Assembly (NCBI GenBank): GCA_003255065.1
Contig: QAOA01007223.1
Location: forward strand, 141,317-205,316
Reading direction: 5' to 3'
Source: Cercis canadensis
Taxonomy: Eukaryota; Streptophyta; Magnoliopsida; Fabales; Fabaceae
DNA length: 64,000 nucleotides
Below the pieces are notes generated by a model. It did no database searches. It was not told the DNA's origin and was given only the letters and a program-made list of their open reading frames with translations. This document shows positions 44,004 to 55,963 of this stretch, piece by piece (the first letter of the stretch is position 1; each line of letters starts with the position of its first letter). Position numbers and translations under genes: made by a program.

Positions 44004-44749
44004 GGTAGAGCAACACTGATTTATAAACAAATTAAGGATTTGGAAAAAAGGCCAATGACAATCTGTAAAAAAAAAAAAAATTTAAATCCCATCAACAATG
44101 ATCAAAGTTAAACTAAAATAAGATTAACATACTTAATGGATTGGATAAAAACTAAAGGAATAGCTCTAATCTTTTCATGAAAAGTAAAAAAAAAAAAAAT
44201 CGTAAATGGTCAAAAAATGAACAAAAAATTGAATCAATTCATCCTGTAATTTATAAGACCCTCATAAGTTACACATAATCTATCCTATCAAGCTCCTAAT
44301 GTTGCAACATGAAGATATGCTTTGCAAATTAACAACCAGTTCTTCTAGCTATGCTTTGTTCTCACAACTAATTTTATTCATTAAGCACAACATTTATAAG
44401 GGTTAAAGATAACAATGATTCTTCTATAATTGGTGATTCAAACACACATGAAGCAGCCCAGACAAATGGACAAATAGTGGATACTCACTCAAGCATATAA
44501 ATGGATGAGGAATAACAGAGCTACTTTGAAAATCAAGTATCTTCTCCAAATTCTCTTTCTTTTAATTCATTGAATTTCAAGTCAATGGAAAAATTAAAAC
44601 ATAAGAAAATTTAGAGATCTCAAACTTCTATGACCAATCTAAACTCCCATTTCCTCCCACAACAAATAATAATAATAATAATAATAATAAAAGGTTGCTC
44701 TACAGGAATAATTGAGTAAAAGGAAAGAAAATTGGTACTAACGTCATCC
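44004..44749. other. upstream region of the GRF-type gene
   Basis: AT-rich, with poly(A) runs (44,068; 44,189) and an (AAT)n microsatellite of about nine units at 44,663-44,690. No gene seen. It probably contains the GRF-type gene's promoter. Confidence 0.45.
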
Positions 44750-45097
44750 GAAGGTCACAATAAGGTCGATTGGGTTCTCTCTAATGTGCTTCGCAAATAG
44801 AAGGTTGATATCTTCTTCGAGTTACCGAGGATGGGGGTTAGGGTTCATACTGAAGACACTTCAGATAACAACATTCAGCAAGGAAGATGATGCAAATGAC
44901 CAAATCAAGACATAGCCAAACGATGCTGCATGGAGCATAAATCAAGTGTGTCGGTTTTTTTTTTTTTTTAAATTAATCCACGTCATATGCACGAATGAAA
45001 AATTAAAATGCCATGTAAGCATTTAATTACCACACAAGTACTTAACGGTGCCATATCAGCTTTTCCGTCACCAGTTAACAGACCTCACTAACGGATG
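44750..45097 (-). repeat. right terminal inverted repeat of the MULE, outer end lost
   Basis: Reverse complement of 35,366-35,698 with scattered differences. A poly(T) run at 44,955 is longer than in the left copy. At CTAACGGATG (45,088-45,097) homology stops, and a Tat LTR end begins at TGTCACAACATACCC. Confidence 0.85.
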
Positions 45098-45212
45098 TCA
45101 CAACATACCCAAAGGTCGCTACGACGCGGATGACGGACTTAAAGAAAAAAGATTAGTTTTCCGAAAAGAAAACTTGGAGTTGCCGCCAATTGTATTAGGA
45201 AAATGGGGAACA
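45096..45212 (-). mobile_element. Tat-type LTR tail fragment
   Basis: The minus strand reads GGCGGCAACTCCAAGTTTTC, then CGCGTCGTAGCGACCTTTGG, then GTATGTTGTGACA. It resembles the 3' end of Tat-type LTRs (a GGCGACTCC-like word near the end). Only about 115 bp is present, and it ends exactly at the MULE TIR. Confidence 0.6.
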
Positions 45213-45447
45213 TACTAAAAGAAAAAAGGGATTTTCCAACGGAATAAAATACCATTGGAATTTTCTAAAAATTCCAACAGAAGATTTTTTCTGAAAATTT
45301 CAACGGTAATTCCAACGGAATTACATTACCGTTGGAATTACCATTGGAAATGTTATTTCCATTTTTTTTTTAGATTTGTTGGTTGATTCCCACGGAAATT
45401 CTGACGGTAATGTCCAAAATTATACCGTTGGAATTTGTTAGGTTATT
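45213..45447 (+). mobile_element. CACTA-like terminus with palindromic subterminal repeats
   Basis: ACTAAAAGAAAAAAGGG at 45,213 resembles a degenerate CACTACAAGAAAAAAGG end. It is followed by repeated short words in both orientations: TTCCAACGGAAT, TACCATTGGAAT, ACGGTAATTCCAACGGAATT, TACCGTTGGAATT. Such dense inverted subterminal repeats are typical of CACTA elements, where they bind the transposase. It may be the left end of the element whose transposase lies at 52,212-56,784. Confidence 0.55.
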
Positions 45448-46075
45448 TTCGCCCCCTCCCTCTTTCGCATTTCAGATTTGGCATTTCATCTGACCATTTC
45501 GCATTTCACCAAGAGCTCAATCCCTTCTCCAAAGAACCTATCCAGCTGAGCAGAAGTGCCTTTGTAGCCTATGCGAAGCAAGTCAGAACTGGGGCAATCC
45601 ATACAATTTTTGACGAGTTATCCGCTTGAATTGATTTGAGAAAGGGAGTTCCGCTTTACCTAACTGTAGCAAAGTGAGTTGTGGAGAAGCTGGACCATCC
45701 TACTCTGGCGGCGTGGTTGGCTCCATTTTTGGGTATCTCTCTCTTTCTCTCTTTCTCTGTGTGTGTGTCTGTCTTTCGTGTAGAATTTTTAGATGAGGGA
45801 AAGGCGGTTGCTCCCGCAGAGAGGGAGCTCTGGATTCCACGTCTCCCTGTCCTCAGAGATGATGGTTATAGGTATTGGGGATTCTCTTTGTTGTCCGAGG
45901 GTAGAAGAGAAGTCAATTATTGACAAATATATAATAGGGTATCGATAGACTTGTCAAGTTATTATCAAGTAATTAGACATTTTCTTCCCTTTCCAACTCT
46001 TCCTAGGATCGAATGGTAGCGTGAACGAAGCAGAAGGCCAATAAGAGTACTTCAAGGCATTTTCATGTTAGTGCA
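45448..46075 (+). other. gene-like fragment, unrecognised
   Basis: This stretch is less AT-rich than its neighbours. It has short readable pieces: LSRSAFVAYAKQVRTGAIHT with IFDELSA (45,540-45,629), EKLDHPTLAAWLAPFLG (45,681-45,732) ending at a GTATCT that could be a donor, a CT-rich intron-like run, and AERELWIPRLPVLRDDGYRY (to 45,923). I do not recognise the parent gene. It could be a host gene piece captured by the CACTA-like element that starts just to the left, or an old host gene. Confidence 0.35.
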
Positions 46076-48570
46076 TTATTAAGAAGTTGCAAGAAAATAA
46101 ATTTATAGCTTAGCTTATTTAACTGTACATGACAAGAAAAGCACTTTCTTAGAGAGAATGGTAATTGTCATATTTGCGATGTTTGGCCATGTTAAGTGTT
46201 TGTTGATAGTGAAAAGCAGTTTTGCTTGGGTTTAAGTGAAACAAGTTTGGAATTCCATAAATTGAGCACTTTATCATTTGAACATTTTCGGCAAAATTTG
46301 GAACTTTACATGAACAAACAAACACTTACTTGAAAATAGAAGTTTTAATTATAGCACGTGGCAGTGGTGAGAGTTTTTTAATATCAGAACTTAATAGGTT
46401 GAGAGCTGCTGATGACTACTTGGAATTGTGTATCTATATTCTTTGGGGACTTTGGTTAGATTGAAATGAGACTTTGGGGACTTTGTTAGATAGAAATTAG
46501 AAGATATTCAATTGTGAGTGTTGGAGTCCTACTGATTCAGTTTCCAAGGTTATCAAACTCTAGATGCCTCCATGTTGGGCTACTAGTGTTGTAGCTTGGG
46601 TGTTGCGCATGGTCATGTGCTTTGTTATTTCAAGTGCAGACCACCTTTTCAGTTTATGCTTTTTCTTGTTTTCTTGCTTCTAGTCAAGTGGGTCTTATTT
46701 GCTCTTTGCTAGCTACCTCGTCTATCTATTTGGATCTTATATCTTCAATGGTGAATTTTTATCTCCTATAGGTGTAAGATTATATCCTTTAAAATTTACT
46801 GACATTTTAATAAATAAAATTTTAGAGTGAAGAAAAGCTATTATATTTTAATGTCTTTCATGAAAGGAGGTAATAGTAGGAAAGGAAGAAAAGCTATTAT
46901 ATTTGATCTCTTTGGATCTTATATCTTCAATAGGTACAAGTACAGTAATAGTAAGAAAGGAGGTAAAGTTGAATAGCATTTTCTGGTTGTGTTAGTTGAT
47001 TTGGATAGTGTCTTTCATGAATTGTAAATTTGGCCTTTTGCTTTTACATGCAAAAAATATCTTCTGCAATCTTGGAACTTTACATTCATAATATCTTGTG
47101 AAAAGGAAATTTTTTTTACAGCTTTCTGTCTCTCTCGTTACACATTTCTTTGTTAATCGATGCACAATCTTGGCATCCCACTTTATGTCTTTGTTGATGT
47201 CATTGGCATACCATAAACTTGACTGTTTAGTCAAATTTTATGAGGAGCGGATTTATAAAAGCAAACAAATAAGCCACAAACTGCTAATCATGTGATATGC
47301 AGTAAACATTATGAAAGATTCTTGTGTATAATAAGCAGTGGATGGGATCAACAACATGTAGAAATATTCTAAAGTGCTAATTCTTTTTCTTAAGGGATTA
47401 TCAATGCATTTAGAGTAGGTATTTTTGATGATGTCAGCCTCCTATTGCATTGCTATTATTTCTTTCCTTTGGTTTTACTTCCTTTTGGATTTTGTTTGTG
47501 ATATCTTTAGATAAATAAAATTAAATGAGGAAATGGTATGAAAATTGTCTATACCATTTTTTTTTTCACCTTTTAACATGCTTGGAAGCTCCATGCAATC
47601 AAATCCTATTTGAGGCATTTTGAGGTAATACTGTCTCAAGGGAATGTGCTCTCGTTCTGACCTTCTATACTAGTTTTTCCTATAGTGTATTATTTTCTTT
47701 TGACTATATCTAAATTCTATGTTGACATAATCTCCTGTCAAGCAATTTGAAATTGCTTTTTATCAAATTAAGTATATAAATGCAATTTGAGGTGATTTTT
47801 CCTTATCAACTCTTTGCTCATGAGACCTTGTGTTATAACTTGTATCAGCCGATGATTTTGGAGCCCTGTCCTTGATCTTTTGGATTTTCAGCTAGAATGA
47901 TCTGCTTCTTGGGATTCCTATTTGTGCAAATTGAAACAATTTTTTACTCTATATTTTCACTTCTGCAAATTTCAAAAATATCTCCTGATCAGTCATTTTT
48001 TGGCCACGCTACTCATCAATCTCCACTAAATGAAAACATATATTTTCTCTGCCACTGTTTGCTGCTTGATTATAAAACCAGTGGCTAATCAAGGCACGAT
48101 TACTTTATTATTTACTTGGTTGTAGATGGTTTAAATGGCTAACTAGTGCTCTCGTTTTGACCTTCTATTTCCACAAAATGAGCAGTTTTGGTCCATCATA
48201 AGTGTGCGATTAAAAACCTGATGGAGGATGCTAACATAACATTAAAAAATTGTTTTTTTTTTTTATTCCAAATCAGCCATTTAAATGCATGTGAAGGTAT
48301 GATTTTGAGGATATAATGTTGATAGGCTAAAGTTTGAGATAAGGAATCATCTACAAGATATAAAAAGAGTAGGACTTTGTTAGAGTTCGAACCCCTTAGT
48401 AGGGGACTCTTCTAGGGCTATGAAAAGCATCCTCGTAGTGAAGAGAAACAAAGATTACATTACATTAGTTTCTTCCCTTGGAATGGGTAGGTCATCATAC
48501 ATTTTCTTTATATGTCAAATCAGTATGTAAAGTATGTATGCAAAAGGCTTGACCTTGTCTTGAAAATGTT
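46076..48570. other. unassigned AT-rich sequence
   Basis: No domain was found on either strand. GAAGAAAAGCTATTATATTT occurs twice (46,831 and 46,886), and GTGCTCTCGTT with TGACCTTCTAT occurs at 47,648 and 48,148. These are small local duplications. It may be intron or flank of the bHLH-type fragment at 48,578. Confidence 0.4.
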
Positions 48571-48577
48571 ATTGCAG

Positions 48578-48646
48578 CAAACAAGCTATTCAGACATGCT
48601 GGATTTGGTTGTTCAACATATCAAAGGGCTTCAAACTCAAGTTCAG
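48578..48646 (+). pseudogene. isolated bHLH exon (second helix)
   Basis: A 69-nt exon with good borders (TTATTGCAG before, GTTTGTG after) reads QTSYSDMLDLVVQHIKGLQT plus QVQ. This matches the loop and second helix of plant bHLH transcription factors of the bHLH80/81/122/128-130 group, where this part sits in its own exon of the same length. No exon for the basic region or first helix, nor the C-terminal exon, is visible within several kilobases. It is therefore most likely a gene fragment, either captured by a transposon or a dead host gene. Confidence 0.6.
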
Positions 48647-49771
48647 GTTTGTGAAATACCGTAGTATTAACTTTTGTAGAATAATTCAATTTTTTATGCA
48701 TATTAACAATTTAAAAATGCCTTAAATCAATTTATTGTTCTTAACAACTAATGCAGTCAACCAAATCATCCTTCTTAAAGTCTTTTATTCTAGCTGTGAT
48801 AATGGAGCAGCCAACAATGGAGACCAAGCTTTAGTTGAGCTGCATTAAGTACTATGGTTGAGTTGCTAGTAATATGATAATACGTTTGATTTGATTCACT
48901 ATCTATGCTAGTTTAATAATAACTTGCCATGCTGTAATGTTGATTTGTCTCAGGTTTCTCAGTTTTATTTTACCTTTTTATTAATGAAATTATTATATCA
49001 ATTTTGACACTACCATTCTTGACCAACAGGATTATTGTAGAGTTACAGTTCTCTGTTATTGCACTTGAACTTGGAATGATTATATTTTAATAGTCAAGTT
49101 GATAAGGTTTCCTTCATTGCTTAATTGCTGGTATGGTTATTTCTGGTTTCTAAAAAGTTATTTAAATTCTGGTCCTAAAGAGTACTAATTTTTATGCTTA
49201 ATGGTGGTCTGAATCTTGCTGGTCTGGTTCTCTTTAGTTGCTTAAAACTTCAAGGTCTGAATGTTTGGCATTTTATTTAACCGTGTAAACAGAAAATAAC
49301 TCCATTCAAGCCCATTTAGTTTGCACCTTCATGGTTTGCCCATTTAGTTCATTTGACAGAGAAAGTTGCTTTGGCTACTAATCACACTTGAAGTCTCACA
49401 TCAGAGTATAAATTAACAACTTAATTCAATAACTAGAATTAGTTCTTTTATTTAATTTTTTTCTACAACATTCAAACTTAAAATATCTATTTTAATTCCA
49501 TTCTTCCCTTACCACCTAAGTTACATCCTAGTATAATAGATTTTGATTAAAAAGAATACAGACCATAGTTATGATATTTGCTACACCCCTCTAAACCACA
49601 CTCTTAGTATTATGTTTTGGATTATTGTATGGGTACCACATTAACTTACATGTTTGGCATTCTGGTTCTCTTACTGTGTATTAGAGTGATCTGAACGTGA
49701 ATCTTGTAACTATAGTTATTTTTGTTTTTGGCCATAATCTTTTAGCCTTTAATCTTTGAGTTGTTGGATGC

Positions 49772-49820
<49 letters not shown>

Positions 49821-51455
49821 TACTGCACAACAGAGATTGTCTATCTTCTTTTCCACAATCCATTAATTATTATTTTTTAGTTAGTTTTGTAGTCATAGCA
49901 AGTGCTTCAATTAGATGACATTAGTATTAGTATTATAGAAGTTTCTTTTTTGTTCAATAATTAAGTGCTCCATGCATTTGAATGGAAGATTTGCTTCAAG
50001 AATTTGCCAAACTAGAGAATCTCCACTTATGACTAATTAAGATTCTAGAACAAACCCCCACAAATGAACACTTAATAAAGCAGTAATGACTTAATCCTTC
50101 TTCTTTTGTTTTAAGCTGAAGAGTTTCTCTTTGTTCTTATTTTGACAGAGTCCCTTTAAATGGTTGCTAGTATATAGACTGTACAAGAGCTATCACTCAG
50201 CTACAAAATTATTAAATTAATTCTCTGCATCTGTATATTACAACTTTGTAATTGATCTAATTATTAAATACTTTTGATCAATTTATTTTCATATGTCTTT
50301 TGTTGTGACAAATTATTGCTTAGCCCTCAACTTCAGTATTGTAAACATGATATGTATTATGTAAAATGTATACAAAATAGGCTATGATTCTTACATAATT
50401 TTGCATTCTTGGTGGATGATTACTCTTTAATCTTTGCATGACCAGTCATAATCTGACCTCCATGTGAACTGTAAAACAAATGAGCAATGCACAATACAGG
50501 ACAATGTGACTATGTAAAATTTATCTTACCTCCTTGACATTTCTAACTGCATCCTCTTTCAAAAGGTTAGCTTTGGATACCTACATAGTGTTTGTTATTT
50601 GCTTAACTTGATCTGTGTTGTCAAAGTCATATCTTGATTGCAACTTTGGTACCAATGCTTGTTCTTCCCTCAATTCTAGTCTTCTTCTTTTTCTTCCTAT
50701 CAGCCTCATCATCTGGATATAATATCATGGTGTCATAAAAGAAGAAATATTGTGGTCAATAATACATATCAAACATGTCCTTGCACACAGGTTTTCAAAT
50801 AGTCTCCATGGCAGACCAGAGGTTGGAGAGCACATTTTTATGCTTTTGCTTTTGTTCATTTAGTGTAAGGCCTCTTCTAATGAGAATATTTTATTCCACC
50901 TTTTTCTATCTGCTTACTTGAATTGTTTGATATATGAGTTATTTCTTTAATGCAGTAGAGGTGAAAAGTTAATGCAGTTGTTATTTACTATATTCATCCT
51001 TTTTTTTTTCTTATGCACAAAGGGATAAAAGTGTACATTGTGTCTGTGAGGAGGATTAGCTGGAGCTAGGGACTTTGTGTATCTTCATTATTACCTACTG
51101 ACACGGTTGTTGGCTGCTACATTTGTGGATAGAAAGCAAAGGTTAGCATAAATTTTATAGTCATATGTTTAATTTTATTTTTCCTTTAGATTCATGCTTA
51201 ATGTTACCAATTTCAATACTCTATATTGTGGACTGTTAGTTTTGGTTAGCCGTTAACATTTGTGTTATCTTATAATGCATATGATTGTTTTTGGAATAGT
51301 AGTTTTGTTTATGCCTAATATATAGTAATAATATATTATTTAAATATGTGTTTTCTTATAAAAAACGCAGATTCGTTGGATTTTTATGGGTCCCACTCAG
51401 ACCTTTCTCTTTCCTCTAGCTCTGTCTCTGTCTCCTTTTGATATCTCCTCCCCTC
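48647..51455. other. unassigned sequence with a TA microsatellite
   Basis: No gene. It includes a (TA)n run of about 21 units at 49,775-49,817. The rest is AT-rich, single-copy-looking sequence with no domain. Confidence 0.5.
49775..49817. repeat. (TA)n microsatellite
   Basis: About 21 uninterrupted TA units, self-complementary, in non-coding sequence. Confidence 0.95.
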
Positions 51456-51459
51456 AACC

Positions 51460-51814
51460 CGTATGCATCCTACACTTTTCTTTCTTTCCTTTTCTCTTGC
51501 TTTCTTGTTGCTCTTCCTCTAGGGTTGGAAGGTTATTTGCTTTTGTGTTTTCTTTATGAGAGGGAGAGGAGAGGGGAAGAACTTTTTTGTATTGAAAAAA
51601 GATCCACCAAAATCCACATCCTACAAAAGCAAGATCCGACTAGAAAATTGTGGGATGTGGATTTTGGTGGGTATTATTTCAATACAAAACTGTTCTTCTC
51701 CTCTCCTCCCTTTCTCATAAAGAAAACACAAAAGTAAATAACCTTTCAACCCCAGAGGAAGAACAATAAGAAAGCAAGAGAATAGGAAATAAGGAAAAAG
51801 GTAGGACGCATAGA
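51460..51814. repeat. long inverted repeat (two arms of about 167 bp, 21-bp loop)
   Basis: The left arm 51,460-51,626 and right arm 51,648-51,814 are near reverse complements along their whole length: GTATGCATCCTAC against GTAGGACGCATAG, CTCTTGCTTTCTTGTTGCTC against its partner, GTTATTTGCTTTTGTGTTTT, and CCACCAAAATCCACATCC against GGATGTGGATTTTGGTGG at the loop. Roughly four in five bases pair by eye, with a few small gaps. A transcript would fold into a long hairpin. It may be a foldback-type MITE or a locus producing small RNA. Confidence 0.85.
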
Positions 51815-52211
51815 TAGGATAACTTATTTAACTTAGAAACTTGTCTAAGCATTAACTGAGTAGAGTTAACTCTTAGATAGTCCCCAATTTTGGGACTGTT
51901 CTTGGAGAAGTGCATTCACTAAATTAGATGTGCAAGTTTATTTTGTAACTTAAATTATTAAAATTTCACATCATCTCTTTCTGTTTCTTCGGGTGCATAT
52001 TTATGTTGCTTATGTAGTATATTTCGTGTACCTAGAGAACCCTAAGGAGGTGCTGCTGAAATTTTATTAAACTAATTACTTATATAAGCTTGTTTTAGTG
52101 TGAAGCACTCTCAAAGAATGAGATAGAATTCATACCAATTTAGCTTTAGGTTGAGATCAATCCATGGTCAAAATTTAATTTTAATGAAATCCTACTTCAG
52201 TGTTTGAATAG

Positions 52212-55200
52212 ATGGAGATACCTAAGAATCGTTGTTGGATGTACAATAGAAAAAATCATCAAAGGAACCCGTTATTAGATTCATTCATACGGGGTGTTGA
52301 GACATTTATTACAGCTGCTGAAAAACTGGAGGTGTTCAAACGGGAAGGAACATTTAGGTGTCCATGCTTAAGATGCAAGTGCTTGAGATATCACACACCG
52401 GATGAAGTAAGGCTACATTTATATAAGAAAGGATTTCAACCACATTTTTACTATTGGCATAATCATGGGGAGATTGAACCACCAATTCTTAGAAGAGGTT
52501 ATGAAGCTAATCCAATTTCTGATGATTTGAATCCATATGAACTAATGGTTATGGATGCTGGGGGCTTTTCTTTCTATTTTGACCCTGAACCAGAGGAACC
52601 TAATTCTGAATCTGCAAAGTTTTATGAGATGTTATGTGCTGCACAGTCTCCTTTGTGAGATGGATGTGCGAATCACTCAATATTATCAATTGCGGTTAGA
52701 CTTTTGAGCATTAACTCTGATTACAATATTGCTCATGTGTGCATTGATGAAATATAATCGCATTGATAAAAGAGGTATTGTCTATGGGTCATCGAATACC
52801 TAATAATTTTTATTAGACTAAGAAATTAGTGGCTCAACTTGGATGTGGTTATAAAAAAATAGACTGTTGTCCATCTGAATGTATGTTATATTATGATGAT
52901 GAGGAAGCAAACAAAGAATGTAGATTTTGTGATGTAACTCGTTTTATGGATAAAGGAAGTAGAAATAGCCGAAAAAAAGAGATTCTGAAAAAAATAGATG
53001 TGGTATTTACCAATAATTCCTCGGTTACAAAGATTATTTTCCTCTAATGCAACTGCAGAATACATGAGATGATATCATGAAAATCGACATGAAGAAGGAG
53101 TGTTGTCACACCCTTCAGATGGGGAATCTTGGAAGCATTTCAATATAATTCACCTGGAGTTTGCATCAGAACTAAGAAATGTGAGATTAGGTCTGTGCTT
53201 TGATGGTTTCAATTATTTCAATATGAACTCTAATATATATTCTTGTTGGCTTGTAATCCTGACTTCGTACAATCTTCTTCCTGGAATGTGTAGGAAGAGA
53301 GAATACATGTTCCTAACAATAATAATTTCTGGTCCACATAATCCAAAAACCAATATTAATGTGTATTTACAGCCTCTGATTGATGATATGAAACTGTTAT
53401 GGGATGATGATGTGCAAACATATGACATTTCTAAGAAACAGAATTTTTGTTTGAAGGCTGCTTTGATGTGGACTATCAATGATTTCTCTGCTTATGATAT
53501 ATTGTCGGGTTGGCAAACAGCAGGTCGTTTGGGTTGTCCTATTTGTATGCAATGTTCAAAATCATTTTATGTTAGGAATGATTTTTTATTTTGATTGTCA
53601 TCGACAGTTCTTGAGCATGGATCATCCATTTCGTAAGAATAAGAAGAACTTCTTGAAAGGTCAAAATGAATTGGGTCAACCGCCTAAGCGATACTCTGGA
53701 GTTGAAGTATTTGAACAAGTTTCTCAATTGCCTAAGATAACAGATACTGGAAGAAGGTATCATTTACCTGGTTATGGGGATCATCATAATTGGACTAAAT
53801 GCAGTATCTTTTAGGATTTACCTTATTGGTGTAATTTGTTGAATCCGCACAATATGGATGTTATGCATACGGAGAGTAATGTCTTCAAAAATATTTACAA
53901 CACAATCATGGATGTTAAAGGTAAAACCAAAGATAATGTGAAGGCAAGAATAGATCTCAGTTTGTATTGTAGACGAAAGGCCTTAGAGTTGGAAGACAGA
54001 GGCAATGAAAATTTTTTTAAACCGAAAACGCAATACACTTTGAATATGGATTAAAAGAAGAGCAATATGTGAGTGGGTATAGGAGCTGAGGCTTCCAAAT
54101 GGATATGCATCTAACTTGGGCAAATGTCTTGATATGACAAGTTGCACTTTGTAGCATATGAAGAGTCATGATTGTCATGTCTTCCTGGAAAGATTGTTTC
54201 CAATTGCATTCAGTTATTTGTGTACTTTTATTTGGTAATTTTTGACTGAATTAAGTTATTTTTTTCGAGGCTTATGTTGTCTAACACTAGAAGAAAGTAG
54301 GCTTGATATGATGGATAAAAATATTTTTATTATCTTGTGTAAATTGGAGAAGATATTTCCTCTTGACTTTTTTGACGTCATGAAACACTTACTAATACAC
54401 TTAGTGTATGAAGCATGAGTTAGTGAATCTGTACAATATCGATAGATGTATCTATTTAAGAGGTCTAAATCTATTCTTTGAAATTAATTACTATTCGGTA
54501 CCTTGTCATTTATATTCATCATAATCGTGCAATATTTTGATTTTCATAGGTTTTTACACCATCTTAAGCAAAAAAGTGAAAAATAAAGCTCATGTGGAAG
54601 GTTCTATCTGTGAAGCTTACATACTTGAGGAGACTTCTACGTTTTGTTCTTATTACTTTGAGTCTCACATACATTCTAGAAATATAAGAGTGTGTCGAAA
54701 TGATGATGGTAGAGAGTCGTCTGTGCATCATCCACTATCTATCTTTAACTATCCTGGCCGACATGAAAGGGCATGTAAAACTCGTTATCTCAATGAGGAT
54801 GAAATAGCCACAGCATCACTATATGTTCTTTATAAATTGCCCTGAAGTTGAACCCATCCTGAAGTAAGTCATAGTTTTCATGTGCTATTAAAGATTTTAC
54901 AAGTTTTTATGCCTTAGTGTTTAATGCATATATTTCCCGTTGCAGCATTTATATTAAGTCATTGACATCAACATTCACTAATCTCAGCTCCATTGAACTT
55001 GACAAACAAATAGAATCAAATTTTGTGCTTTGGTTCAAAAACTATGTAAGTGCTTTCTACAACTACATAATGAAGTTATCATTATTATCTATTATAACAA
55101 GTTTGTTGATATAACACAGTTTTCATTAATGATTAATAGGTACACAATCCTTACAATAACATCGCAGATCAATTTTTGTACAATTTGGCTTAGGGGCCTT

Positions 55201-55860
55201 TAAGAGTAGTGCAGACATTTCTAATTTATTTTATGAATGGTTATTCTTTTCACACATATTGGTGGGCACATAATCGAAAGTCGAATAATTCTGGAGTAGG
55301 TCTTACTAGAACAAATAGTTTATATCATGAAATTGTAGAAGAGATAATTGAGATAGAGTATCCTGAAATTCTTATTAAGCAATTGACACTTTTCAAGTGT
55401 AAATGATTTGGTCATTTGCCCATGGGTACAAGAATTTGTCCCAAGTATGGGAATTGAGGTTAAATCAAATAGGAGATACAATGGTAATGATATATTTATC
55501 TTTGCTTAACATGCGGAACAAATATATTTTACACCATCTTCTAACCTAAATTTTAACAAAAGAGACTGGTTTGTGGTGATTAAGACAAAATTAAGGCACA
55601 CAATTGAATTACGGGATGCTCCATTTCAAGATGATAGAACTTTGCACTTCACTGAAATCTCTTCTCACGACCAAATTGCTGATAATTTAAGAGATAGGCA
55701 TGGTATGAGAGAAGATTTAAGGGACATAACAATTAATGCACATGTTGAAGCTAATGAGAAGGTAGGAGAGGATAGTTCAGAAAAGGAAGAATCATATGAT
55801 AGCAAGGAGCCTGAAACTGAGGAAGAAGTCCCTAGTGATTACTTGGTTGAAAGTGATTGA
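52212..55860 (+). pseudogene. CACTA (En/Spm) TNP2-type transposase, decayed
   Basis: Domains in order. 52,212-52,656 is the transposase-associated domain: MEIPKNRCWMYNRKNH, FIRGVETFITAA, CPCLRCKC, FYYWHNHGE. 52,829-53,040 has CGYKKIDCCPSECMLYY. 53,100-53,590 is the TNP2 core: HPSDGESWKHFNIIH, ELRNVRLGLCFDGFNYFNM, MTSYNLLPGMC-like, ALMWTINDFSAYDILSGWQT. 53,836-54,440 is the DUF4218 region (LNPHNMDVMHTESNVFKNI). 54,560-55,660 is DUF4216-like (SFHTYWWAHNRKSNNSGVG and DWFVVIKTKLRH). An acidic C-terminus ends at 55,858. The enzyme would bind and cut CACTA ends. Stops or shifts at about 52,656, 53,047, 53,480, 53,812 and 54,055 break it. Confidence 0.88.
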
Positions 55861-55963
55861 TTGTTAAGGTTAATTTATGGTTGTCTTATGCCTTTATAAA
55901 ATTTAGTGGCTGTACTTATTACTTAATGTCTCACTTACATATTTGATATTTTTGTATTCATAG

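Larger units (their letters stand above)
35286..45097. mobile_element. Mutator-like element (MULE), about 9.8 kb, nearly complete
   Basis: Bounded by long terminal inverted repeats (35,286-35,698 and 44,750-45,097). Inside, left to right, are a 115-bp duplication, two captured-looking exons, a plus-strand transposase gene (38,495-41,748), a tandem repeat (42,121-42,515) and a minus-strand GRF zinc-finger gene (44,003-43,459). The left end begins near CGGGTTTGGACAAAATCATC. The right end stops about 80 bp short, where a Tat LTR tail starts, so a 9-bp target duplication cannot be checked. It lies within the Sirevirus-side ORF. Stops in the transposase make it non-autonomous now. Confidence 0.83.

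Noticed and set aside
48370..48400. GAGTTCGAACCCC, a tRNA T-arm-like word
   Set aside because: No acceptor stem, D-arm or anticodon arm can be placed around it.
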